This document shows positions 1-5,677 of a stretch of DNA of 23,632 bases, piece after piece. Each line of letters starts with the position of its first letter. The stretch's first letter is position 1. Source of the DNA: Sphingomonas sp. (GTDB taxonomy: Bacteria; Pseudomonadota; Alphaproteobacteria; Sphingomonadales; Sphingomonadaceae); contig PNLG01000331.1 of assembly GCA_013822915.1 (NCBI GenBank), positions 1-23,632 of the forward strand. Direction: 5' to 3'. The notes under the pieces were generated by a model. The model had not been told where the DNA came from and did not search any database. It saw nothing but the letters and a program-made list of their open reading frames with translations. The position numbers and the translations under genes were made by a program.

Positions 1-267
1 GCCGATGATCCGGCCAGCTTCCTCCTGGGTCAGACCCAGCTTCTTACGAACGGCCTTGATCCGCGCCGCATAAGCCACGCGCAGTTCGCGATAGGCGCAA
101 TCTACAGCTTGCAAATCTTCGCCGGAGTGGACCGAATCGCTATCGTCCTCCGGATACCAGCCGTGGACATCGACATCTCGCGACAAAGACCCCACGCAAA
201 CCGTTTGTGCGCGGGCATCGCGGCGCAGGAGTTTGCCGGTATCAGGGTGAATTCGCGTTTGGGCCAC
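1..267 (-). CDS. MqsA-family HTH antitoxin, partial (C-terminus off window)
   Basis: The minus strand reads an open frame from a GTG at 267 through the left window edge (89 codons visible). Its start, VAQTRIHPDTGKLLRRD, is followed by a middle part ending in GWYPEDDSDSVHSGEDL and then by KAVRKKLGLTQEEAGRIIG, the beginning of a helix-turn-helix. This pattern matches, from memory, the MqsA-type antitoxins that lack the zinc-binding CxxC domain and carry a C-terminal Xre-like DNA-binding domain. A TGA lies one codon upstream of the GTG in the same frame, so the start cannot be further away. The ribosome-binding site is weak (GAAGGTG about 12 nt upstream). No toxin frame is visible on its 5' side; a partner, if any, would lie left of the window. 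It is divergent from hipBA and shares a 153-bp intergenic region with it. Confidence 0.75.
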   Translation of the reverse strand, partial: MAQTRIHPDTGKLLRRDARAQTVCVGSLSRDVDVHGWYPEDDSDSVHSGEDLQAVDCAYRELRVAYAARIKAVRKKLGLTQEEAGRIIG

Positions 268-362
268 AGGTCACGAATACACCTTCAAGGTTGTTTCTGC
301 CATTGGAAATCGAAGTGCCGTGTTGCCTCAGTTTGCACCATTGCATCCCGACTTGCGACAGA

Positions 363-392
363 TTACAGTATGTCATATATGGATCTTATAAT
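363..392 (+). promoter_or_regulatory. Promoter of hipBA
   Basis: TTACAG (363-368) and TATAAT (387-392) are separated by 18 bp, giving a perfect -10 box and a fair -35 box 29 bp upstream of the hipB start. Transcription would begin near 399, leaving a leader of only about 20 nt. Confidence 0.6.
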
Positions 393-413
393 CTTTTAGA
401 AGTTCATATATGG
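373..413. promoter_or_regulatory. Paired operator-like repeats of hipBA
   Basis: TCATATATGG occurs at 373-382 and again at 404-413 as a direct repeat 31 bp apart (about three helical turns). Each contains the near-palindrome CATATATG. One copy lies in the -35/-10 spacer and the other just past the expected transcription start, as expected for autorepression by HipB or a HipAB complex. The assignment is inferred from position; the sequence is not the E. coli HipB operator. Confidence 0.5.
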
Positions 414-420
414 GTGGTTT

Positions 421-792
421 ATGGGTTCTCCGAAATCGAAGTTGGCCTTGGAGCGGCTGGGACAGGACATTCGTGGCGCTCGTCTAAGACGCGGCATAGC
501 CATTGCCGATCTCGCAGTAAGGTCCGGAACATCGCCGAGTTCCATCGCACGCTTGGAAAAGGGGGATTCAGGTGTCGGGATCGGCACACTGGCCGACGTT
601 CTTGTGGCACTTGGCCTCATCGAAAGGCTCAGCGATCTCGTGGATATCCGCAAAGACGATTTGGGCTTGGCGCTGGCAACGCAGCAACTGCCCAAACGGG
701 GCAAGACCTTTGCGTCTTCAATGCGCAAGCAGAAGTCGCAGAGCGATGGCAATGGCAACACGGACTCTGATCCCGAAGGCATTGGGTTCTGA
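421..792 (+). CDS. hipB: HipB-like Xre-family antitoxin
   Basis: This 123-residue protein has a Cro/C1-type helix-turn-helix over about residues 9-66 (GQDIRGARLRRGIAIADLA, then SGTSPSSIARLEKGDSGVGIGTLADVLVALGL). A basic, polar tail (KRGKTFASSMRKQKSQ) follows. Its stop codon overlaps the hipA start by one base (TGATG), so the two genes are translationally coupled. By family knowledge HipB neutralises the HipA kinase and represses its own operon; the paired TCATATATGG repeats upstream fit this. It is slightly longer than E. coli HipB (88 aa). Confidence 0.85.
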   Translation: MGSPKSKLALERLGQDIRGARLRRGIAIADLAVRSGTSPSSIARLEKGDSGVGIGTLADVLVALGLIERLSDLVDIRKDDLGLALATQQLPKRGKTFASSMRKQKSQSDGNGNTDSDPEGIGF

Positions 793-2024
793 TGGCTCAG
801 TTTCATGCCCACGTCGCACTTGGCGAGTCGTTGGCGCCCGTCGGCCAATTGCGCTTTACCCAAGCAGGTCCGCGTCAATTTTCAGCATTCATGTATGACA
901 AATCATGGGTCGACGATCCACGAGCTTTTGAAATCCAACCCGGCTACTCGCTTGATAGCGGGCCATTCCACACTTCCGGGCAGGCGGGTTTGTCCCGCGA
1001 CGCCCTTGCTGGCGTTTTTGCGGATGCTGCACCCGATAGTTGGGGACGACGCCTTCTTGAATTGGCCTATGGCAAGGGCTTGTCCGAGTTTGAGTATCTG
1101 ACGCTAACCGATGATCACTGCCGCCAGGGCGCGCTTCGTTTTCTGGGTGACAATGGTGCCATCATTCGCGGAGCCGCTGTTGATGCCGTACCCAGGGTCA
1201 TCGATCTTGAAACGATCACCACCATTGCCCGCGCCTATGAGCAAGGCCATGATATCAGCCACGAGGAAATGCGGGCGCTGGCCGGAGCTGGCGGGTCAGG
1301 GGGAGCGAGGCCCAAGGCAAATGTGAGGGATGGAGAAGATCTCTGGCTGGCGAAATTCACCTCAGTCCACGACCAGCAGCCGATCGAACGGGTGGAGGTG
1401 GCAACAATCAGACTAGCGAAGGCCTGCGGTATCAGAACGCCTGATGTGCGGCTGGAACTAGGAGACACCCCTTTTCCGGTCGCCTTGGTCAAGCGCTTCG
1501 ATCGCCGAGGCACAGCCCGTATACCCTACATTTCGGCGCGCACTGCTTTGGGCAAGACTGGAACCGAACTTGGGTCATACACTGAAATCATAGACTTCAT
1601 GCGCGCCAACTCGGCGGATCCTGCCGCTGACTTCCGCGAACTTTTCCTCCGCTTGGTATTCACGATCCTCGTATCCAACAAAGATGACCACCTAAAAAAT
1701 CATGGGTTTCTGTACGTGGGCAACAACCGTTGGCGCCTGTCGCCAATGTTTGACGTGAACCCGGCGCCGGACCGGAACCCGCATCTTGAAACTGCCATCC
1801 TGGAAGGCGGTACGCACGAGCGCTCAATCGCAATGGCGCTCGAAGCCTGCGCATTTTTCGAAATCGAAGAACCTGTTGCTCGAACGATTATTCGGCAAAC
1901 AGCAGAGCAGATATCGCAAAGTTGGCGCGTTGCCTTACGAGAGGAAGGTGTTTCTGGGGCTCTTGCACGGGCGTATGAACCAGCCTTTGCAAACGATCAG
2001 ATGGCAATAGCACTCACACTATAA
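792..2024 (+). CDS. hipA: HipA-family serine/threonine kinase toxin
   Basis: The 410-residue protein has the usual HipA length and layout: an N-terminal HipA domain (about 10-120), then the kinase core. Visible motifs are the Ser/Gly-rich loop GAGGSGGARPKA (about 165-176), matching the region of the regulatory autophosphorylated serine of E. coli HipA; LWLAKF with the ATP-binding Lys near 188; SNKDDHLKNHGF with catalytic Asp298 and Asn303; and MFDVNPAP with metal-binding Asp321. All key residues are present, so the toxin looks intact. HipA kinases phosphorylate translation factors, typically glutamyl-tRNA synthetase, and induce growth arrest; the target here is unknown. It is coupled to hipB by a 1-nt overlap and sits within the integrated element, where such modules can stabilise the island. 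Confidence 0.9.
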   Translation: MAQFHAHVALGESLAPVGQLRFTQAGPRQFSAFMYDKSWVDDPRAFEIQPGYSLDSGPFHTSGQAGLSRDALAGVFADAAPDSWGRRLLELAYGKGLSEFEYLTLTDDHCRQGALRFLGDNGAIIRGAAVDAVPRVIDLETITTIARAYEQGHDISHEEMRALAGAGGSGGARPKANVRDGEDLWLAKFTSVHDQQPIERVEVATIRLAKACGIRTPDVRLELGDTPFPVALVKRFDRRGTARIPYISARTALGKTGTELGSYTEIIDFMRANSADPAADFRELFLRLVFTILVSNKDDHLKNHGFLYVGNNRWRLSPMFDVNPAPDRNPHLETAILEGGTHERSIAMALEACAFFEIEEPVARTIIRQTAEQISQSWRVALREEGVSGALARAYEPAFANDQMAIALTL

Positions 2025-2120
2025 CGCCATATTTGAAAGATAAAATGCCACTATAATTCACATATGATGGATAAATAGCTTTGCGGGCCTGTCGTGGTCA
2101 TGCGGTCCCATATGGGTGAC
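2016..2120. repeat. AT-rich repeats and CCCATATGGG palindrome after hipA
   Basis: Two imperfect direct repeats of the form CACTATAA followed shortly by CATAT lie near 2015-2032 and 2049-2065; the first overlaps the hipA 3' end. A perfect 10-bp palindrome CCCATATGGG lies at 2107-2116, followed by TGAC. These resemble the CATATATG-containing repeats upstream of hipB. They could be further HipB sites, integrase accessory sites or a terminator region; the sequence does not decide. The 166 bp between hipA and the integrase gene hold no gene. Confidence 0.3.
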
Positions 2121-2190
2121 GGCGGCGCAGCATTGGTTACAAGATCATCACGCCAGCGCCGCGGGCATATCCGCTAGCTTTCGCGATGGA

Positions 2191-3456
2191 TTAAGCTTGA
2201 GGCAGCTTTTCCAATCGCTTTGCACCCATTTCGAGCAACCGGGCGATTTCATCGGATGTCCGCTGGACGGCAAGCTTGAGTGCGTCGTCAATGTGGATGT
2301 AATCCTGCGTCACATTCTGCGAGGCATGGCCCAACATGGCGCGGATCGTCAGTTCGGAGAACCCGAGTTCGCCGGCCATACTGCCGAATGTGTGCCGCAA
2401 TGTATGAGGCGTAACGCCTTTCAATTCGACGAGCTGACAAACACGCTGGAGCACCGAGCCGACGGCGGTAAACGGTCCGTCTGATGACATGGACGGGAAC
2501 ACATAAGGGCTGCCCGCCACCTCTGGCTGCGTCATAACGACTTTGGCGGCTTCGGGTCCTAGCGCGCGGATCTGCGCATCGCTTTTCGTGTCAGGGAAGG
2601 CCACATAAAGGCCATGTGCATTGACCCAGGCGCGCTGCATCGCCTGCGCCTCCTCTCGCCGGTAGCCGGTAAGAATAAGGGTGCGGATGACCGCAAGGCC
2701 TGTCGGACTGTCTCCTCTGCGTTCGGCGTAGGCTAAGCCCTTGCCAAGCATTTCGATCTCTTTCGAGCTCAGGCGCCGGGTCCGCTTCTGGGTCGCAAGC
2801 TTTTTAGCGCCCTTGGTAGGATGCTGATCAATCAGGCCCTTGTGCTTGGCGTGGCCAAGGATCGCCTGCAATGTGCCGACGCAGCGGCCTGCTACGCCGG
2901 GGCCACCGGTGGCTTTCCCACCGCGGCCGCCAGATCGCAGCTTCGCGGTTTTGCCGTGCAGAACGTCGGTCTGCATCTTCTCGACATCGGCAATCGTCAG
3001 GTGCCGCGCTTTGCGGTTACCGAGCAGCGGCTTGATGTGCGTCTCAATGCGGCTCTCATCCATGTTCAGGGAAGACGTCTTGATCGGACGGTTCCGGCGG
3101 CCAAGCAGATTTCCGGCGCGAGCCTCCTTCAGATACCAGTCGCACATCGCCGTGACCGTCATCTCTGCGCGCGCCGCGATCACCTCTTCTGCAGGGTCCA
3201 GGCCCGCCGCAACTTCACCCAGTTTGATCTTGGCCAGATCGCGGGCCTGCTCGACGGTGATCAAACCAAAACGCCCGATCTTGACCCGGCGGATACGCCC
3301 TTCCTGGTTCACATATTGGATGACGAACGACTTCACGCCGCTCGCTCCAACCCTAATTCCGAACCCTTTGATCTCGGTGTCCCAAAGGAAGCTCTGTCCG
3401 GATGCCGGAATCGATAAAGCGTCGATATTCCGCTTGTTTAGCTTCGCCAGTGCCAT
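2191..3456 (-). CDS. Tyrosine recombinase / island integrase
   Basis: This 421-residue protein has the layout of genomic-island integrases: an N-terminal DUF4102-like arm-binding region (about 1-90, with GFGIRVGASGVKSFVIQY), a core-binding domain (about 100-215), and a catalytic domain (about 225-400). The catalytic set is complete: Arg266 in TGYRREEA, Lys291, His351 and Arg354 in HTLRHTFGS, His377 in MLGHAS, and nucleophile Tyr386 in TQDYIH. The start is supported by TTGGAGG five nucleotides upstream of the ATG. It reads away from the tRNA-Gly fragment, 181 bp off. By family knowledge it would recombine attP with a tRNA 3' end, here tRNA-Gly(GCC). It appears intact. Confidence 0.93.
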   Translation of the reverse strand: MALAKLNKRNIDALSIPASGQSFLWDTEIKGFGIRVGASGVKSFVIQYVNQEGRIRRVKIGRFGLITVEQARDLAKIKLGEVAAGLDPAEEVIAARAEMTVTAMCDWYLKEARAGNLLGRRNRPIKTSSLNMDESRIETHIKPLLGNRKARHLTIADVEKMQTDVLHGKTAKLRSGGRGGKATGGPGVAGRCVGTLQAILGHAKHKGLIDQHPTKGAKKLATQKRTRRLSSKEIEMLGKGLAYAERRGDSPTGLAVIRTLILTGYRREEAQAMQRAWVNAHGLYVAFPDTKSDAQIRALGPEAAKVVMTQPEVAGSPYVFPSMSSDGPFTAVGSVLQRVCQLVELKGVTPHTLRHTFGSMAGELGFSELTIRAMLGHASQNVTQDYIHIDDALKLAVQRTSDEIARLLEMGAKRLEKLPQA

Positions 3457-3500
3457 TCAAACCTCCAAATCATATTACGCGGACCCTGCCGGAGGGCAAA

Positions 3501-3512
3501 AGTAACAGTAAC
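3501..3512. repeat. Tandem AGTAAC hexamers upstream of integrase
   Basis: AGTAAC is repeated twice in tandem (3501-3506, 3507-3512) and followed by GTAATAGG, about 45 bp upstream of the integrase start. Between the integrase gene and the attachment site such repeats could be arm-type integrase or excisionase sites. Too short to be sure. Confidence 0.25.
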
Positions 3513-3626
3513 GTAATAGGATTTTATCGTTTCGAGGCCAAGAGACGGAAATGCGCTTCGGCGAAAAAACTTCTAAACCATTGTGTTATAGTAGTATCTA
3601 CAAGCGCCGGATACTGCCGAAAAGGC

Positions 3627-3655
3627 CGACCCTAACGTTGCCAAGGTTGGGGTCG
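3627..3655. other. Attachment-site core (inverted repeat around tRNA-Gly anticodon loop)
   Basis: CGACCCTAAC (3627-3636) and GTTGGGGTCG (3646-3655) form a 10-bp inverted repeat with one T-G pair, separated by GTTGCCAAG. The centre contains the 7-nt anticodon loop TTGCCAA of tRNA-Gly(GCC). Bases from 3638 on are tRNA; bases left of it are not. This is the geometry of tyrosine integrases that cross over in an anticodon loop flanked by inverted core sites. It marks the element-chromosome junction. Confidence 0.65.
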
Positions 3656-3682
3656 AGGGTTCGAATCCCTTCGCCCGCTCCA
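3638..3682 (+). tRNA. tRNA-Gly(GCC) 3' fragment (displaced by integration)
   Basis: The segment runs from the anticodon loop TTGCCAA through the 3' anticodon stem GGTTG, the T arm (GAGGG TTCGAAT CCCTT), the 3' acceptor strand CGCCCGC, discriminator T and encoded CCA at 3680-3682. No 5' half (acceptor GCGGGCG, D arm) is present upstream, so this cannot make a tRNA. It is the chromosomal half left behind by site-specific integration; the reconstituted gene should lie at the far end of the element, left of the window. Confidence 0.85.
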
Positions 3683-3802
3683 GTTTTCATAGATAAACAA
3701 GTGAGATAATTGCCTTTTTGGCGAGGCGAAATTGCGTCGGCAATCTGTGTCGCCGCCAAGTCACCACGGGCACCAGTCATATGGGTGACAAATTTGGACA
3801 AG

Positions 3803-3819
3803 TGAGACAGCGCGTCTCA
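3803..3819. promoter_or_regulatory. Dyad TGAGAC-N5-GTCTCA
   Basis: A perfect 6-bp inverted repeat with a 5-bp spacer lies 164 bp upstream of the EF-hand gene. Its geometry is that of a small dimeric-regulator operator, but it is seen once only, so this could be chance. Confidence 0.25.
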
Positions 3820-3903
3820 TCGGAATCTTCGCCTTCTGAATGCGGCAAGGCTGGGGGAGTGAGCTTGAACCACTCGCTGCCAGCCATTGATTGCCGCAAA
3901 ATT

Positions 3904-3920
3904 CTAATGTATGGCATTAG
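3904..3920. promoter_or_regulatory. Regulon operator 1: CTAATG-TATGG-CATTAG
   Basis: A perfect palindrome of 6-bp arms, 63 bp upstream of the plus-strand EF-hand gene. It is one of seven copies of the TAATG-N5-CATTA motif in this window, and it overlaps the best candidate -10 element. Confidence 0.75.
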
Positions 3921-3982
3921 GAGTGCCTTCGCACCGTCGAGGCCGTATTTGGCAACCCCTCGGCGCAGCCAAGAGGTGAGAC

Positions 3983-4408
3983 ATGAACATGATTTTTCCA
4001 ATACTCGGCCCGCTTGCCTTCGCCATGTCGCCAATGGGCGCTGGCACCGTTCCGGCGCAGCCGAGCCCGGAAATGCTCGAAAAAATCGCCAAGATGATGA
4101 TCGAAGCCGATCTGAACGGCGACGGCAAGACCTCGCGGGCGGAGCTCAACCAGCATCGCGCACAGATGTTTGCCAAGCTCGATCGCAACGAGGACGGTAC
4201 CATCGACCGAAATGATCGTCCGCGGCTCCCGGTATTGCAGCGCAAATACGATCCCGCCTTTAAGCAGGTTTCGTCGATCTTCGACAGCAATGCTGACGGG
4301 CGCGTGACGCTCGATGAGTGGAACCGGTCCGATCCCGACATTTTCGCCCTGCTCGATGCTAATGGCGATGGCGCGATCGTCCGATCGGAACTCCCCGGGG
4401 CAAAGTAA
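3983..4408 (+). CDS. Exported protein with four EF-hand motifs
   Basis: The 141-residue protein begins with a hydrophobic export segment (about 1-25, IFPILGPLAFAMSPMGAGTVPA). Four 12-residue EF-hand loops follow: residues 43-54 (DLNGDGKTSRAE), 67-78 (DRNEDGTIDRND), 101-112 (DSNADGRVTLDE) and 125-136 (DANGDGAIVRSE). Three end in the canonical Glu; the second ends in Asp. The start is supported by AAGAGGTGAG just upstream. It probably binds Ca2+ in the periplasm; no enzymatic domain is seen. Operator 1 lies 63 bp upstream, and the gene is convergent with a second small EF-hand gene at 4534-4806 that has its own copy of the operator. Confidence 0.85.
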   Translation: MNMIFPILGPLAFAMSPMGAGTVPAQPSPEMLEKIAKMMIEADLNGDGKTSRAELNQHRAQMFAKLDRNEDGTIDRNDRPRLPVLQRKYDPAFKQVSSIFDSNADGRVTLDEWNRSDPDIFALLDANGDGAIVRSELPGAK

Positions 4409-4486
4409 GCTGGCAACGCCAGACCGGGCGGCATGATTGACGCGTTGTCGGCGAACCTGTCACCACAACAGACCATGAGCCATTTT

Positions 4487-4523
4487 GCGGAGCGCAGCGA
4501 TTCATCGAATCGCCGCGCTCCGC
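4487..4523. terminator. Long hairpin between convergent EF-hand genes
   Basis: GCGGAGCGC (4487-4495) pairs perfectly with GCGCTCCGC (4515-4523). After one A-C mismatch, GCGATTC pairs with GAATCGC around a 3-nt loop ATC, making a 17-position stem with one mismatch. It is well placed as a two-way terminator or 3'-end stabiliser, but neither side has a clean U tract. Confidence 0.6.
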
Positions 4524-4533
4524 CAAGGTCGAT

Positions 4534-4806
4534 TTATTTCAGGCGCGCAGCCAGTTGCGCTTCGAGCTGCGCCAGCGTCAGAAAGCCGTCCTGATCGGTG
4601 TCGAGGCTGCTGAAGCCATAGGCAATGCGGGTCATGCCGCCATTTTTTGCTTCCTGCAGGGTCAATTTGCCGTCCTGATTCTTGTCGGATGCCTTGAACT
4701 TGGCTCGCAGTTCGGCGAGCCGATCCTCATAGGTATTGGCGTAAGCAGCCGGGGCAAGGGCAAAGGCCGCTGCGGCGAGCAGGGCGATTTTTGTAAATGA
4801 TTTCAT
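4534..4806 (-). CDS. Small exported EF-hand protein
   Basis: I chose the ATG at 4806 (90 aa) because it begins a clear signal peptide, MKSFTKIALLAAAAFALAP followed by AAYA-N (cleavage near residue 23), and has GGGAG 8 nt upstream. An upstream in-frame ATG at 4905 would add 33 residues and run into the operator. The mature part has two EF-hand loops: residues 41-52 (DKNQDGKLTLQE, canonical) and 69-80 (DTDQDGFLTLAQ, Gln in place of the last Glu, so weaker Ca2+ binding is likely). It is shorter than, and convergent with, the four-EF-hand gene on the other strand. Operator 2 lies upstream. Confidence 0.85.
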   Translation of the reverse strand: MKSFTKIALLAAAAFALAPAAYANTYEDRLAELRAKFKASDKNQDGKLTLQEAKNGGMTRIAYGFSSLDTDQDGFLTLAQLEAQLAARLK

Positions 4807-4896
4807 TGGGTAATCTCCCGATTGGTTAAGACAAAGCATCAGGGCGGCCGAAGGACGATCGCGCGAAGATCGTTCATCAGCGCCTAGCTTCGTCTT

Positions 4897-4913
4897 ATAA
4901 TGCACTACATTAA
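4897..4913. promoter_or_regulatory. Regulon operator 2: ATAATG-CACTA-CATTAA
   Basis: The core TAATG-N5-CATTA (4898-4912) is perfect. On the minus strand a -10-like TATAAG (4899-4894) overlaps its downstream edge, so a bound repressor would cover the promoter of the small EF-hand gene, whose start is 91 bp downstream. Confidence 0.75.
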
Positions 4914-4953
4914 CTAGAGCCGAACGATCAACCGTTTACGTTCAGCCGCAACG

Positions 4954-5607
4954 TCACGGCTTGCGCTTGGCAAGCCCGGCGCGGTCGAGCCGCCAGCGCA
5001 AGGTATCGATCCGGTCTTGGCCGAAGAATGGCTCTGCGCGGAACACCATGGTCGGCACACCCCAGTGCCCCGCCGCATCGAGTGCGGCCTGATTGCGCTC
5101 GATCTCCGCCAGATGGTCGCCATCGGCAATGGCGGCATCAAGCGCGGTCAGGTCGAGCCCGGCATCGGCCACCGCGTCCTTTAGCAGATCGCCCTTGTCC
5201 CAGCCTCGGGTCCCTCCAAAGATCAGCGCGGCAACCCGGTCCGCCAGCTCCACGCCCCGGCCGCGGCGATTGGCCTCGATCCCCAGCTTGGAGAGGCGGT
5301 GGATATAGGGCTGCTCCCTGGCGACCTCCATGGTTCGGAAATCCTGGACGATCGGGTCCGGATCGGTCGGGAAAATGATCGGCCGCCCGAGCATCTCGCC
5401 GCGGCGCATGCTGTCCATCGCGATATAACGCGGCGGCTTGCGGTTGGCCGGATCGAACAGCGCCTGCGGATTGCGCACCGCCAGCGGCAGAACCACGCGC
5501 AGCTGGACATCGACATCATAGTCGTCCCGCAGCTGGAGCAGGTCGGCGGTGACAAGGCGCGAATAGGGGCTGCGAAAAGACCAAAACACATCGACAATTT
5601 CGCTCAT
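4954..5607 (-). CDS. DsbA-family / 2-hydroxychromene-2-carboxylate isomerase-like protein
   Basis: The 217-residue protein has the thioredoxin-fold (kappa-class GST-like) pattern: an N-terminal VDVFWSFRSPYSRL strand-turn-helix with Ser in place of redox cysteines (SFRSPYS, about residues 10-16), an all-helical insertion, and a C-terminal GVPTMVFRAEPFFGQDRIDTLRW stretch with the cis-proline and the GQDR-D motif typical of HCCA isomerases. No CxxC is present, so disulfide exchange is unlikely. It probably is a glutathione-dependent isomerase or transferase acting on an aromatic or unsaturated intermediate. It follows the monooxygenase gene by 70 bp on the same strand and has no operator of its own, so the two likely form one operon. 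Confidence 0.8.
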   Translation of the reverse strand: MSEIVDVFWSFRSPYSRLVTADLLQLRDDYDVDVQLRVVLPLAVRNPQALFDPANRKPPRYIAMDSMRRGEMLGRPIIFPTDPDPIVQDFRTMEVAREQPYIHRLSKLGIEANRRGRGVELADRVAALIFGGTRGWDKGDLLKDAVADAGLDLTALDAAIADGDHLAEIERNQAALDAAGHWGVPTMVFRAEPFFGQDRIDTLRWRLDRAGLAKRKP

Positions 5608-5677
5608 GATCTGGCCCCTCTGTGCCGTGCGAGCTTACCGACCGCAGCGCGACAGGCAACCCACCCCTCACGCCCCG

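Larger units (their letters stand above)
3683..3982. other. 300-bp intergenic region right of the island junction
   Basis: No gene is convincing here. It contains a 10-bp direct repeat ACAAGTGAGA (3697-3706 and 3798-3807), the dyad TGAGAC-N5-GTCTCA (3803-3819), an inverted pair GTCACC/GGTGAC (3760-3765 and 3784-3789), and the TAATG-N5-CATTA operator at 3904-3920. A weak candidate promoter TTGATT (3887-3892), 17 bp, TATGGC (3910-3915) overlaps the operator. Confidence 0.5.

Noticed and set aside
3631..3682. 3' end of tmRNA (ssrA) instead of tRNA-Gly
   Set aside because: The anticodon loop TTGCCAA with its GGTTG stem strand, the T arm and the CGCCCGC-T-CCA acceptor fit tRNA-Gly(GCC) throughout, and no tmRNA tag-coding region is present.
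2105..3790. The 12-bp repeat CATATGGGTGAC as the att direct repeat of the element
   Set aside because: The tRNA fragment and its anticodon-centred inverted repeat give a far better att site; a 12-mer repeat in a window this size can occur by chance.
3598..3801. Minus-strand open frame reading GAGEGIRTLDPNLG
   Set aside because: This peptide is a well-known artefact of translating the antisense of a tRNA 3' end; the segment is the tRNA-Gly fragment.
4806..4905. 33-residue N-terminal extension of the small EF-hand protein
   Set aside because: The downstream Met starts a clean signal peptide with a good ribosome site, and the extension would overlap the operator region.
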